64,000 bases of DNA, taken from the NCBI RefSeq assembly GCF_016772475.1, contig NZ_CP068595.1, positions 1 through 64,000 of the forward strand. The letters run 5' to 3'. Positions 8,156 to 16,438 of the stretch are shown here, one piece after another (positions within the stretch are counted from its first letter, which is position 1; each line of letters begins with the position of its first letter). This DNA comes from Paenibacillus sonchi (GTDB taxonomy: Bacteria; Bacillota; Bacilli; Paenibacillales; Paenibacillaceae). The position numbers were made by a program, and so were the translations under genes. The notes beneath the pieces were generated by a model, which did no database searches, had not been told where the DNA came from, and was given only the letters and a program-made list of their open reading frames with translations.

Positions 8156-8494
8156 ATGACTCAAGAATCGCAAAGTTTGTATATTCCGATGGGTGTGAAG
8201 CCGGAAGCCGAGTGGTTTCAGGGTTTTGGCAAACAGCAATTAGGTCAGGCTTTTCTCGGTTCGCTGCTCACTGTACTTCTGGCGCTATTACTTTGGTTGA
8301 TCAATGGCAGCGTGCCGATGGCCTTAGTTACTTTCTTAACCGGTGTTTCCGCCTCAGTGATGATGACCACGAAAGACCGAAATAATCTGTCCGTTCTCGA
8401 TCAAGTACACTTTATGATTCGCTTCGCCAAAAGCCAAAAGGTATATCCCTACAGAAGTCTACCTGAATGGCCGTGGCAGGAGAAACAACCTTGA
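8156..8494 (+). CDS. PrgI/VirB3-like membrane protein
   Basis: A 112-residue protein with two close membrane helices (about 33-50 and 53-68) and a short cytoplasmic C-terminus containing KSQKVYPYRS. This is the layout of PrgI/VirB3 proteins, which anchor the VirB4 ATPase to the membrane in Gram-positive conjugation systems. A TAGGAGGTCTGAG ribosome site precedes the ATG. Its TGA overlaps the TTG start of the prepilin peptidase gene (TTGA at 8491-8494). Confidence is limited because the family is short and defined mainly by topology. Confidence 0.62.
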   Translation: MTQESQSLYIPMGVKPEAEWFQGFGKQQLGQAFLGSLLTVLLALLLWLINGSVPMALVTFLTGVSASVMMTTKDRNNLSVLDQVHFMIRFAKSQKVYPYRSLPEWPWQEKQP

Positions 8495-8931
8495 GTCTGT
8501 CCCTAAATATCATCCTTCTGAAAGGTTTACTTCTTACCTTCCTCCTGACTTATGCCAGCTTTCAAGATGTGAAAACTCGCCAGATCCCTGATTCTCTTTC
8601 CGTAGCTATTACCGCTCTAGGATTCATACACTTCTCTCCTCTTTTCTCCTTATCTGGGATGCTCCTGACTGGCATACCGTACCTTGTTGCGGCTGTAATC
8701 TCCAAAGGCAAGCTTGGAGGCGGTGATATCAAACTTATGGCGGCCTGTGGATTTGTGCTAGGTCCTGTAGGTGGCACCATTCAAAGCATCATTGGATTAA
8801 CACTTGTTCTATTCACTGCTGCAGGTATCGGCATCAAATCCGGTTATCAATCTGCTAAACAAACTTCTCTGCCGCTGGCTCCCTTTTTATCTGCCGGCGG
8901 TCTTTTTGCGTTTATCATGCTCCAACTCTAA
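8491..8931 (+). CDS. A24-type prepilin peptidase
   Basis: A membrane aspartyl protease that trims prepilin leader peptides. The two catalytic aspartate motifs are present: FQDVKTRQIPD at about residues 24-34 and K-L-G-G-G-D-I-K near 77. They lie between hydrophobic helices, as in CpaA/TadV. At about 146 residues it has the small archaeal/Tad-type size and no N-methylase domain. The TTG start at 8491 is chosen because CAGGAGA lies seven bases upstream and it overlaps the previous stop. Its presence in a conjugative operon implies that at least one element protein is a prepilin; the Gly-Glu-Gly proteins are the best candidates. Confidence 0.85.
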   Translation: MSLSLNIILLKGLLLTFLLTYASFQDVKTRQIPDSLSVAITALGFIHFSPLFSLSGMLLTGIPYLVAAVISKGKLGGGDIKLMAACGFVLGPVGGTIQSIIGLTLVLFTAAGIGIKSGYQSAKQTSLPLAPFLSAGGLFAFIMLQL

Positions 8932-8958
8932 ACCCTTCCTCAGGAGGTCTTGTCTTTT

Positions 8959-9708
8959 ATGCACAGATTTAAAAATCGTTCTGTATTAGGAGCAGTTTGT
9001 ATTATACTCTCCCTCATCATTTGTTTTGGTGTTGCACCACTCTTAAACCGTGCAGCCAGCGATACCACTCAAATCATCCGTATTACCAAGGATGTTGCCA
9101 AAGGTTCGATAATTCAGTCTGAACAGGTAGAAACCGTTGAGGTAGGAAAGCTCCATTTGCCTGAAGCTGTTCTCAAAGCGACGGAGACCGTCGTTGGACA
9201 ATATGCGGCGGTGGATCTCAAAAGCGGCGACTATTTGCTCCCTGCCAAGTTATCTGCTGATCCACTAGATGCTTACCTCAATCGACTGGATGGGCACAAA
9301 CAAGCCTTGTCCGTCACAATTAAAAGTCTTGCAGCAGGCTTATCCGGGAAACTTCAACCTGGAGATATCGTGACCTTAATCGCTTCAGATTACGGAGAAA
9401 TGCGTACGACTACCATGCCTCCAGAGCTGCAATATGTTGAAGTATTGGCTGTCACTGCAAGCAGCGGACTGGACGCCCAAACAGGTACTAACGTCACCGC
9501 TGAAGACGATGAGGAAAATGAACTCCCTTCGACCCTAACCCTACATGTCCAACCGCAGCAGGCTCAACTTTTAGCCGATCTTGAGAATAAAGCTAAGCTG
9601 CATACTTCCCTCGTGTACCGCGGCGACCCTGCTACCGCCAAAGCTTTTACCGACAAACAAGATGCTTACTTTACAGCCCAGCAAAAGAAAGGAGAGGCAA
9701 ATGAGTAA
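8959..9708 (+). CDS. CpaB/RcpC-like SAF-domain pilus assembly protein
   Basis: A 249-residue protein with one N-terminal membrane helix and a SAF domain. The domain begins at TKDVAKGSIIQSEQVETVEV (about 42-61) and continues through VGQYAAVDLKSGDYLLPAKL. A second beta-rich domain has the LQPGDIVTLIAS motif. This is the order found in CpaB/RcpC of Tad pilus systems, where the protein lies outside the membrane and guides the pilus or secretin. Firmicutes have no outer membrane, so here it probably acts in the wall. CAGGAGGT lies ten bases before the ATG; an in-frame TTG at 8950 is less likely. It overlaps the next gene by eight bases. Confidence 0.82.
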   Translation: MHRFKNRSVLGAVCIILSLIICFGVAPLLNRAASDTTQIIRITKDVAKGSIIQSEQVETVEVGKLHLPEAVLKATETVVGQYAAVDLKSGDYLLPAKLSADPLDAYLNRLDGHKQALSVTIKSLAAGLSGKLQPGDIVTLIASDYGEMRTTTMPPELQYVEVLAVTASSGLDAQTGTNVTAEDDEENELPSTLTLHVQPQQAQLLADLENKAKLHTSLVYRGDPATAKAFTDKQDAYFTAQQKKGEANE

Positions 9709-10566
9709 TAAACCGTTGATCGCTGTTTGGGGCAATCCCGGTAGCGGCAAGACTGTAACGACGATCAAGCTGGCGAAAGCCTTTGCCGCTAAAAAGAAAA
9801 ATGTTCTGATACTTTGCTGCGATGCCCTTTGCCCCTCCGCTTCCACAATCCTGCCGCAAGCCGCCAAGCAACAACGCTCCCTAGGCGAACTGCTCAGTCT
9901 GCCTGCGTTAACCCAAGATGAATTACTACGGTTTGCTCTACCACTGGAAGGTTCTCCTAATATTGCTCTGATTGGTTACAAAAAGGGGACACCGCTTTTA
10001 TGTATGCTTCTTACGACAGAGAACGAGCTGTCGATCTTCTAACGTTGGCAAGACATCTAGCTGATGTGATATTGGTCGACTGCTCCAGCTATCTGTCCGC
10101 TGACCCCCTTTCCACGGTAGCACTGGAACTGGCCGATACCGTCTATCGGTTACACAGTTGTGAGCTGAAAAGCCTCATGTTCTATGCTTCCTATTTACCA
10201 TTGTTGACGGATTTACGGTTTCGCCGTTCATTGAATGTCTCTGTACTATCCAATGTTAAAGCAGGGCAAGACGAACGGGAATACAGTCAAGTTTTCGGAG
10301 GTATTGAGGTAACCCTTCCCTATGTGACTGAGCTTGAGCAACAAACGGCAGATGCCCGGCTGCTCGATGACCTATCTGGCAAAGAAGCAAAAACCTATCT
10401 CAGTGGTGTGGAACATTTGATTCAACTGGCTTTACCGGAAGAACACCCGCATGTAGCGAAGTCAAAAGATAAATCCTCTACAACTCCAATCCATAATTCG
10501 ACAACTTTAAATCTCCTCAATTGGCTGAAATCATTCCTACCAAAACGCCGAGGTGATGGTCAATGA
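9701..10566 (+). CDS. CpaE/TadZ-like ATPase, frame broken at 9980-9988
   Basis: A MinD/ParA-like P-loop ATPase thought to place or assemble the pilus. The N-terminal frame starts at 9701 after AAAGGAGAGGCAA and contains the Walker A G-N-P-G-S-G-K-T. The second frame gives the C-terminal part, with V-I-L-V-D-C-S-S as the Walker B-like strand. The frames join after KK at AAAAAGGGG; a minus-one shift yields KKGDTAFMYASYD, a coherent sequence of about 288 residues. Both parts lack internal stops. One base is therefore missing from the run, either through a sequencing error, a mutation or, less likely, programmed frameshifting. The gene overlaps cpaF by ATGA. Confidence 0.72.
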
Positions 10567-11912
10567 ATCAAGCTTCTTCTCTATTTTTCTCTGCCACCCA
10601 GTCCAAGCCCTTTACAGATGTGTTAAAGGAAGTTCAGACTTATCTTTCCGGGAAATATGCCACACTAATGAGCCGCCATCCTGAGGAACAAAAACAGCAG
10701 ATCATTTCCTATATGAGTCAATATCTAACCGACCAACGGCTACATGTGCCAGGACTGACATTCGATGAACTAATCAATCGACTGTATGCCGAGATGGTGG
10801 AGTATTCCTTTTTAACCCGTTACCTTTTTTCAAGAGATGTCGAAGAAATCAATATCAATAGCTACAATGACGTGAAAATCAGCTATACGGATGGACGCAT
10901 ACTCCCCGCTGAAGAACAGTTTTCTTCACCAGAGCATGCGGTGGATGTCATTCGGCGACTTCTGCATCAATCCGGTATGATCCTCGACTATTCTCAGCCC
11001 ATTGTCCGGGGCCATCTGGCCAACAATATTCGCATTACCGTGTTCGGTGCTCCCATTACAGATAAAGATAAAGGGATTGCTGCTTCTATACGGATCATTA
11101 ACCCTCAGAAGTTAGCCCGAGAGGATTTTATTCAGAATGAAACAGCGACCGCGGAAATGCTGGACTTCCTTAGCATCTGTCTAAGGTATGGGTTATCCAT
11201 GTGCGTCACTGGAGCCACCGGCAGCGGGAAAACAACCTTGATGAGCTGGCTGCTCTCAACGATCCCCTATGACAAGCGTATATTCACTATTGAAAATGAT
11301 TGCCGTGAGTTTGATCTGGTCATTACCGACGAAAACGACCGCGTTCTGAACAATGTGGTGCATACGGTGACACGCTCCAGCGAAGACTCCCGCCAGCATA
11401 TCGATCAGGAAAAACTTCTGGAATTTGCCCTGACTGCCAACCCGGATATTATTTGCGTCGGGGAAATGAAATCCGCTGAAGCTTTTGCCTCTCAAGAAGC
11501 AGCTCGAACCGGTCATACTGTGATTACCACTACCCATGCGAATTCTTGTTTTGCTACCTACTACCGCATGGTAACGCTCTGTACCCAGAAATATGATATG
11601 AATGATCAGACCCTGTACAACCTGGTAACAGAAGCTTTTCCACTCATTTTGTTTGTGAAGAAACTTGAGGACAATACCCGCAGGATGATGGAAATCACAG
11701 AATGCTGCATCCTGCCAGATGGTCAGCGTGTCATTCATACGCTATTCCGGTTTGCCGTCCATGCTACTTACGAAAGAGCCGGCCATATTTGCATCGACGG
11801 CGCTTATGAGAAGGTTAGTGACATTTCCATCGGCCTACAAAAACGTTTGCTCGAAAACGGTTTACCCTTATCTTCATTGCAACGCTTGCTATCTGGAGGT
11901 GAAGCCTCATGA
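10563..11912 (+). CDS. cpaF: CpaF/TadA-type secretion ATPase
   Basis: The hexameric motor of Tad pilus assembly, related to VirB11. The 449-residue protein has an N-terminal all-alpha/beta domain ending near 130. It is followed by the Walker A G-A-T-G-S-G-K-T-T near 217, an Asp box (ENDCREFDL), a Walker B (PDIICVGEMKSAEA) and a His box (TGHTVITTTHANS). All key motifs are intact. In canonical CpaF the Walker B Glu pair is often GE-x-R; here it is GEMKS. Its start overlaps the TadZ-like stop (ATGA). In most Gram-positive conjugation systems no VirB11 homologue exists, so this gene is notable in the operon. Confidence 0.92.
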   Translation: MNQASSLFFSATQSKPFTDVLKEVQTYLSGKYATLMSRHPEEQKQQIISYMSQYLTDQRLHVPGLTFDELINRLYAEMVEYSFLTRYLFSRDVEEININSYNDVKISYTDGRILPAEEQFSSPEHAVDVIRRLLHQSGMILDYSQPIVRGHLANNIRITVFGAPITDKDKGIAASIRIINPQKLAREDFIQNETATAEMLDFLSICLRYGLSMCVTGATGSGKTTLMSWLLSTIPYDKRIFTIENDCREFDLVITDENDRVLNNVVHTVTRSSEDSRQHIDQEKLLEFALTANPDIICVGEMKSAEAFASQEAARTGHTVITTTHANSCFATYYRMVTLCTQKYDMNDQTLYNLVTEAFPLILFVKKLEDNTRRMMEITECCILPDGQRVIHTLFRFAVHATYERAGHICIDGAYEKVSDISIGLQKRLLENGLPLSSLQRLLSGGEAS

Positions 11913-12846
11913 CGTTTATGCTGCTGTTAGCTTCTATCGGTTTAACTGTAGGCTGCATGTTGATCCTGCAATTCACTCCTTACACATTAGCCCAAGAACT
12001 TTCCGAACTACTCTCCCATTTGTCTATTCGAAATCAATCCTTAACAAAACGGATCCGTGCTGTTCAGCATCCAAAGAAACTTAAAGGCTGGCAAGCTACA
12101 GTTCATGAAGCTCATGCCATTCTAGAACAGACGGGTCATAGTCAACGTTTTGGATTACTCATCACCGGTTCTCTATCCTTAGCAATTATAGGAGCTATGC
12201 TGGCAATCCTCATGAACAACTTGTGGCTGTTGCCCGTAATGGCTGGGGGATTTGCCCTACTCCCTTTTGGGGTGTCTTGTTCAGCTCTACCTTCTACAAG
12301 AAGCGGCTTGGTAGTGAACTAGAAACGGCTCTCTCCGTCATTACCACCTCCTACCTGCGTAACGAGAATATTCTGGCAGCGATTGAAGAAAATCTCCCTT
12401 ATTTGAATCCTCCCGTAGCAGATGTGTTTCAAGCATTCCTAGCTGAAATGAAACTGATTCATGCCAACCTCAGACTGGCGATTCTACAGCTTAGAGGCCG
12501 GATTAACAACACTGTTTTTCAGGAGTGGTGTGATGCACTGATTGCCTGTCAGTATGACCGAACGTTGAAATCCACACTCATGCCCATTGTTGCCAAATTG
12601 TCCGATATGCGCGTTGTCTCGGCGGAGCTTGACTATTTGCTCTATGAGCCCTTAAAAGAATATCTGACCATGGCTATTCTACTCGTCGGCAATATTCCCA
12701 TACTTTATTTTCTGAATCATGACTGGTTCCATACATTGACTACGAGTACTCCTGGGCATGTTGTGCTTTCAATCTGCGCGTTGACGTTGTTTGTCTCACT
12801 GGCAGCAGTAATCCGGTTTACACGTCCTCTGGAATACAAACGGTAA
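11909..12846 (+). CDS. tadB: TadB-like pilus membrane protein, frame broken at 12262-12272
   Basis: An inner-membrane platform protein of the Tad pilus (GspF/T2SF relative). The first frame gives an N-terminal helix, a cytoplasmic stretch and two membrane helices around residues 90-125. The second frame continues with LFSSTFYKKRLGSELETALS, the typical T2SF helical bundle, and ends in two more membrane helices. Joining at CCCTTTTGGGG by re-reading one T gives LPFWGVLFSST, a continuous protein of about 312 residues. One base appears to be missing from the T run. It overlaps cpaF by ATGA. TadC, usually next, is displaced by a small gene and a radC-like gene. Confidence 0.75.
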
Positions 12847-12861
12847 GAAGGGAGAATGCAA

Positions 12862-13098
12862 ATGCACGATTCTATTCGGTTACTATGCAATTTGATTGAG
12901 GCATCCCCGCAAGAGCGGATCATCTTACAATCCCTGATTGAGGAACACGGGTTCCGTAACTTTTGGGACCGGTTCGAGGAAAAGGAACTGTCTGGTGATT
13001 TAAAAATCAAGCTGCAGGCAGTAAAGAAGATCCTACTTGCATTGGAGCCAGTCCCATCTCCTGAAAGGAGCGAATCCAATGGGCCAAGACTCTCTTGA
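12862..13098 (+). CDS. Small element protein, unknown
   Basis: A 78-residue soluble, helical protein starting MHDSIRLLCNLIEASPQE. The ATG at 12862 lies seven bases after GAAGGGAG and is preferred to the ATG at 12856, which is too close. It overlaps the following RadC-like gene by 20 bases. It has no recognised motif. Its place between tadB and the RadC-like gene makes it a possible partner of the latter. Confidence 0.5.
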   Translation: MHDSIRLLCNLIEASPQERIILQSLIEEHGFRNFWDRFEEKELSGDLKIKLQAVKKILLALEPVPSPERSESNGPRLS

Positions 13099-13828
13099 TA
13101 AGAGAATGGTCAAGGAATATATCCAATCCCTTCATCAGTTAACGGGAATTCCACTCGATAAATTAGAGAACTATGGAAATACCAATAACCTAATGAATGC
13201 TCTGGAGCATCCCCATTCCCTGGAACTCACTTCAACGCAATTACAGAAAGTAGAGCAGCTTAATGAATTCCTCATCTCCCATCGTGTTCTGCAGTGGGAA
13301 GTGGAGAATACACAGCAAAAAATCACCTCTCCAGAGCTGGCAGGAAGCTACTTTTCAGCATTTTTACAAGGGCTACGGGACCGAGAACGCTTCATGGTCG
13401 CCTTCTTAGATAATGGGAATCATGTGATTGAAACTCGGATTATTTCTGAAGGTGGTCTCACTGAAGCTCCTGTGTACCCCCGCAATATCTTAAAGGCTGC
13501 GCTGAATTGTGACTGCACTTCCATCATTATGGCGCATAACCATCCGGGCGGAAGCCTAAAGCCATCTCGGGAAGATATAGAGATGACCAAACGAATGGTT
13601 GCGATCTTCGAACCGCTTCATATTAGTATTTTGGATCACATCATTATTGGTAATGCTGGCTTTACTTCATTGACACAGACGGGGCAATTACCGAAAGCAG
13701 CTGAAGAGGCGATTAGTTATGAGGCCATCACCCTCAAAAGTCTGGAGGAAGTCGAACGTTATATTCCCGCTCCTTACCCGGAGCCTGTATGGGATGGTGT
13801 AATCCGTGAGGAAGAATGGGAGCGCTAA
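13079..13828 (+). CDS. RadC-like JAMM-domain protein
   Basis: A 249-residue protein with a C-terminal RadC/MPN domain. The zinc-binding JAMM motif is complete: H-N-H-P-G-G-S near residue 152, followed by a conserved Asp (SREDIEMT) ten residues later. The FLDNGNHVIETRIISEGGL stretch supplies the upstream conserved Glu and strand. The N-terminal 80 residues are helical and unlike the helix-hairpin-helix of chromosomal RadC. RadC-like proteins are common on mobile elements, but their biochemical role is unsettled. Its insertion between tadB and tadC is unusual. GAAAGGAGCG precedes the ATG at 13079; an earlier frame start has no ribosome site. Confidence 0.85.
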   Translation: MGQDSLDKRMVKEYIQSLHQLTGIPLDKLENYGNTNNLMNALEHPHSLELTSTQLQKVEQLNEFLISHRVLQWEVENTQQKITSPELAGSYFSAFLQGLRDRERFMVAFLDNGNHVIETRIISEGGLTEAPVYPRNILKAALNCDCTSIIMAHNHPGGSLKPSREDIEMTKRMVAIFEPLHISILDHIIIGNAGFTSLTQTGQLPKAAEEAISYEAITLKSLEEVERYIPAPYPEPVWDGVIREEEWER

Positions 13829-13843
13829 AGGAGATGACGGTCT

Positions 13844-14718
13844 ATGATGTCCGGATTACTATTGTTCATTGGTTTGTTTTTCGCTGCTGGAACTTATCTC
13901 GTATTAGCGGATCTGATTAAACTTCCTACCCTTGCTGCTACAAAGGCTGTCATTCGGGTCGCCCGAACTGGGAAGAAAAGCAGTTCTACATTCGATGCTC
14001 TCATCTTTCGTATGTCTTCCTGGCTAGCTCCTAAACTTCCACTAAGCGATTACTATAAACGCAAAACGGCTGCAACCCTTCAGTCAGCTGGCATTCCACT
14101 AACCCCACAAGCCTATGTAGCTCATTCCATTGTAAAAGCAGGTCTTATTTTTGGTGGAGGATTAGTCAGCCTGCCAATTCTACCGCTGATTTCACCACTC
14201 TTTATCTTTTTGGCGATCGCTGTGTTCTTCAAAAATATAAGTACGGCAAGTGAATCTGTTCGCAAAAAAGAGAAGAAATTGAAGCCGAACTCCCCCGGTT
14301 TGTAGCCACTATCGCGCAAGAACTTAAAGCCACCAGAGACGTGCTGCGGATGCTTGAGGTCTACGCCAAGAATGCTGGGAGCAGTTTGCAGAGCGAATTA
14401 TTTATCACTATAGCGGATATAAAGAGCGGCAATCAGGAGACGGCCCTGCTGAGGCTCGAGACACGTATTGGCAGCACGATGTTATCCGATATTGTACGGG
14501 GGTTGCTAGCCGTATTACGCGGGGATCAGGGAGTTGTCTATTTTGAAATGCTCGCACATGACTTCAAATTGGTAGAGATTCAGCGACTCAAGCTTATTGC
14601 AATGAAGCGTCCAGGCAAAGTACGTAAGTATTCATTCTATATGCTCGGCTGCTTTATGCTGATGTACATTGTCATTTTGGGCATGGAGATCATGCGGGCA
14701 ATGGGCAAGTTATTCTGA
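13844..14718 (+). CDS. tadC: TadC-like pilus membrane protein, frame broken at 14264-14269
   Basis: The second T2SF-type platform protein of the Tad pilus. The first frame gives an N-terminal helix, a basic segment (YYKRKTAATLQSAG) and two membrane helices up to about residue 130. The second frame supplies ELPRFVATIAQELKATRDV and the cytoplasmic bundle with a final membrane helix (FYMLGCFMLMYIVILGM). The junction is CGC followed by six A: adding one A gives KKREEIEAELPRF and restores about 291 continuous residues. Both halves are otherwise free of stops. The most economical reading is a missing A in a homopolymer. It is followed by the TadE-like genes. Confidence 0.75.
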
Positions 14719-14752
14719 TGCATACCATCCAGAAGGAAAGGGGGAATGCTTG

Positions 14753-15145
14753 GTGTCCATCCTCCGAAGTAAGCGCGGAGAAGGTTACGTCGATGTGGTG
14801 GTGCTAGTATTGGCCGCCATGTTATGCGTAGCTCTGGCGATTAAGGTGTTTCCAGTCTTTGTTGTGAAGCATCAGTTGGACACTTTCGCCGCCGAACTAG
14901 TACGAGAAGCTGAGATATCCGGCAGAGTTGGCAGTGAGACAACAGAACGGGCTAATGAATTACACACACAAACTGGTCTATATCCTACAATAACGTGGAA
15001 CAGAACCGGACAAATTCAAATTAATGAAGAAGTAACGGTAACTTTGAAAACCACTGTTAATATCGGACTATTTGGGGATTTTGGCTCCTTCCCCATTGAA
15101 CTCTCCGCTAGAGCTCAAGGAAAGTCTGAGGTGTATTGGAAATGA
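14753..15145 (+). CDS. tadE: TadE-like minor pseudopilin
   Basis: A 130-residue protein with a short basic leader (R-S-K-R), then G-E-G-Y-V-D, then one hydrophobic helix and an exported beta-rich domain. This is the architecture of TadE/TadF pseudopilins, which are cleaved by the prepilin peptidase at the Gly before the helix. The pattern is shared with the small protein at 6810-7040. The GTG at 14753, eight bases after AAAGGGGG, is the likely start. The stop overlaps the next gene's ATG (ATGA). Confidence 0.75.
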   Translation: MSILRSKRGEGYVDVVVLVLAAMLCVALAIKVFPVFVVKHQLDTFAAELVREAEISGRVGSETTERANELHTQTGLYPTITWNRTGQIQINEEVTVTLKTTVNIGLFGDFGSFPIELSARAQGKSEVYWK

Positions 15146-15690
15146 AGTGGCTGACTAACAAATCCGGTAATGGCTTTCCGTTAGTTGTTGCCATTGTGTT
15201 GGCAATACTGATGTTTTCCTGTGTAATTTTTGAATATATGCGACTAACAATTATCGCCAGTAGTGTACGAGATGCCGTGCAAAGCTCCATTATTGCCGTG
15301 GTTGCTGAAAACTACAGTAATGTATACAGCAGCCTGCGGCAAAGTTACTCCGGCGGTTATTTACGGTCCGGAAACGAATGGCAGGAGCAGGTCTCCATAG
15401 GGCATATCTATCCTCGGCTACAACAGAATTTGGGACTGATCGAACAAGGGACACGATATGCCAAGCTAATTGGAGATCAAGCAGAATATAGTGTATCTGG
15501 ATTAACCGTAACACTTATCAATGCACCGTTCGCCCCTTCCTCACCGAACACCATAGAGCAATTAACCGCTGAAGCAGTAATTCAGCTAGAGGTACCACTT
15601 TCCTTTGGCTGGGGGCATCTACCTTCTATGAAGGCAGAATTACATGTTAAAGCAGTATATATGCCTCGGTTCAACTCACAAACTCATTAA
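15142..15690 (+). CDS. TadF/TadG-like pseudopilin
   Basis: A 182-residue protein with the same plan: a short basic N-terminus (MKWLTNKSGNGFP), one long hydrophobic helix (about 14-36) and an exported domain that ends in a beta-rich segment. KSGNGF just before the helix is a plausible prepilin cleavage site. The ATG at 15142 follows GAGGTG at eight bases and overlaps the TadE stop. Together with TadE it probably forms a minor pilin pair that starts pilus assembly. Sequence homology is weak; the call depends on topology and gene order. Confidence 0.65.
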   Translation: MKWLTNKSGNGFPLVVAIVLAILMFSCVIFEYMRLTIIASSVRDAVQSSIIAVVAENYSNVYSSLRQSYSGGYLRSGNEWQEQVSIGHIYPRLQQNLGLIEQGTRYAKLIGDQAEYSVSGLTVTLINAPFAPSSPNTIEQLTAEAVIQLEVPLSFGWGHLPSMKAELHVKAVYMPRFNSQTH

Positions 15691-15714
15691 ATATTTATGA
15701 GTTTGCTGATTTCA

Positions 15715-15743
15715 TTGGAATTTACAGATTTATACAGTAAAAT
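15715..15743 (+). promoter_or_regulatory. Predicted sigma-A promoter
   Basis: TTGGAA (15715-15720) and TAAAAT (15738-15743) are separated by 17 bases, upstream of the gene at 15798. It lies in one of the few intergenic gaps of the element. A hairpin AAACTCAT/ATGAGTTT (15680-15704) precedes it. Confidence 0.45.
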
Positions 15744-15797
15744 AGAAGAACGGGAGCCTCTTGTAGAACACTAATATGCTATAAGGAGTCGAGAACA

Positions 15798-16373
15798 ATG
15801 AAGCGAAAGATATGGGCTTTTGCCGGAGGAATTGTGATTGTTGGCCTTATTGTCACTTTGGCAGCATGGCCAAATCAAGACAGTAGTCAGATTCCTGATT
15901 CAACAAATACTATAACCGCAGCAGATCCTTCTAAGATCAATGTTCCTGAAAAAGAGCCAAGCCCTACTAACTTCTCCCAGAATCCACGCCCAAGTTCATC
16001 CCCCATCTCTGTTACCGAAATCACCCCTCAGCCTACTATATCTGAAACTCCCATACTTCAACCGGAAAAGGAAAAGAAGAATGTTGAAGTACCTATTACC
16101 CAACCTGCAAAAACACCAAAACCTACCCAGCCTCCTAAGCCCAAAGTTAAGGCATCTACAAAACCACAATCTCCTGCTTCTACTCCAGCTTATGAGGAAA
16201 AGACAACTCAGCCTAATAGACAAAAAGATGAACCAAAGGCTGGAGCTAAAAATAATGATGGGAAGGTTTACGTTCCTGGCTTCGGATGGGTTGAGGACCA
16301 AGGGGGAGGAACTCAAGTTGTTGAAACTGGAAATGATGGTGATTTGAATAAGCAAGTTGGAGACATGGATTAA
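15798..16373 (+). CDS. Membrane-anchored Pro/Thr-rich protein (DUF6550-like)
   Basis: A 191-residue protein with an N-terminal membrane anchor (about 5-24) and a long Pro/Thr/Ser/Lys-rich region (30-145) suited to crossing the cell wall. It ends in a conserved tail containing VYVPGFGWVEDQGGG. I recall this tail in clostridial element proteins named DUF6550, though I could not check it. It may be a wall-spanning component of the transfer apparatus. It has its own predicted promoter, and an intrinsic terminator follows 17 bases after its stop. ATAAGGAGTCGAG precedes the ATG. Confidence 0.65.
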   Translation: MKRKIWAFAGGIVIVGLIVTLAAWPNQDSSQIPDSTNTITAADPSKINVPEKEPSPTNFSQNPRPSSSPISVTEITPQPTISETPILQPEKEKKNVEVPITQPAKTPKPTQPPKPKVKASTKPQSPASTPAYEEKTTQPNRQKDEPKAGAKNNDGKVYVPGFGWVEDQGGGTQVVETGNDGDLNKQVGDMD

Positions 16374-16389
16374 AATCACAAAACATGAG

Positions 16390-16421
16390 AAAAGACGCGG
16401 CGTGTTGCTGCGTCTTTTTCT
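16390..16421 (+). terminator. Intrinsic terminator
   Basis: AAAAGACGC and GCGTCTTTTT form a nine-pair stem around an eleven-base loop, followed by TTTTTCTTTTT. It lies between the Pro-rich gene and the large exported protein; the ribosome site (GGAGG) of the latter starts directly after the T tract. Confidence 0.75.
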
Positions 16422-16438
16422 TTTTGGAGGCATTGGTT

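Noticed and set aside
9980..14269. Programmed minus-one frameshifting in the three Tad genes
   Set aside because: The sites (AAAAAGGGG, CCCTTTTGGGG, C plus six A) do not fit a common slippery heptamer with correct phasing. The same kind of break occurs in unrelated genes, so sequencing error is simpler.
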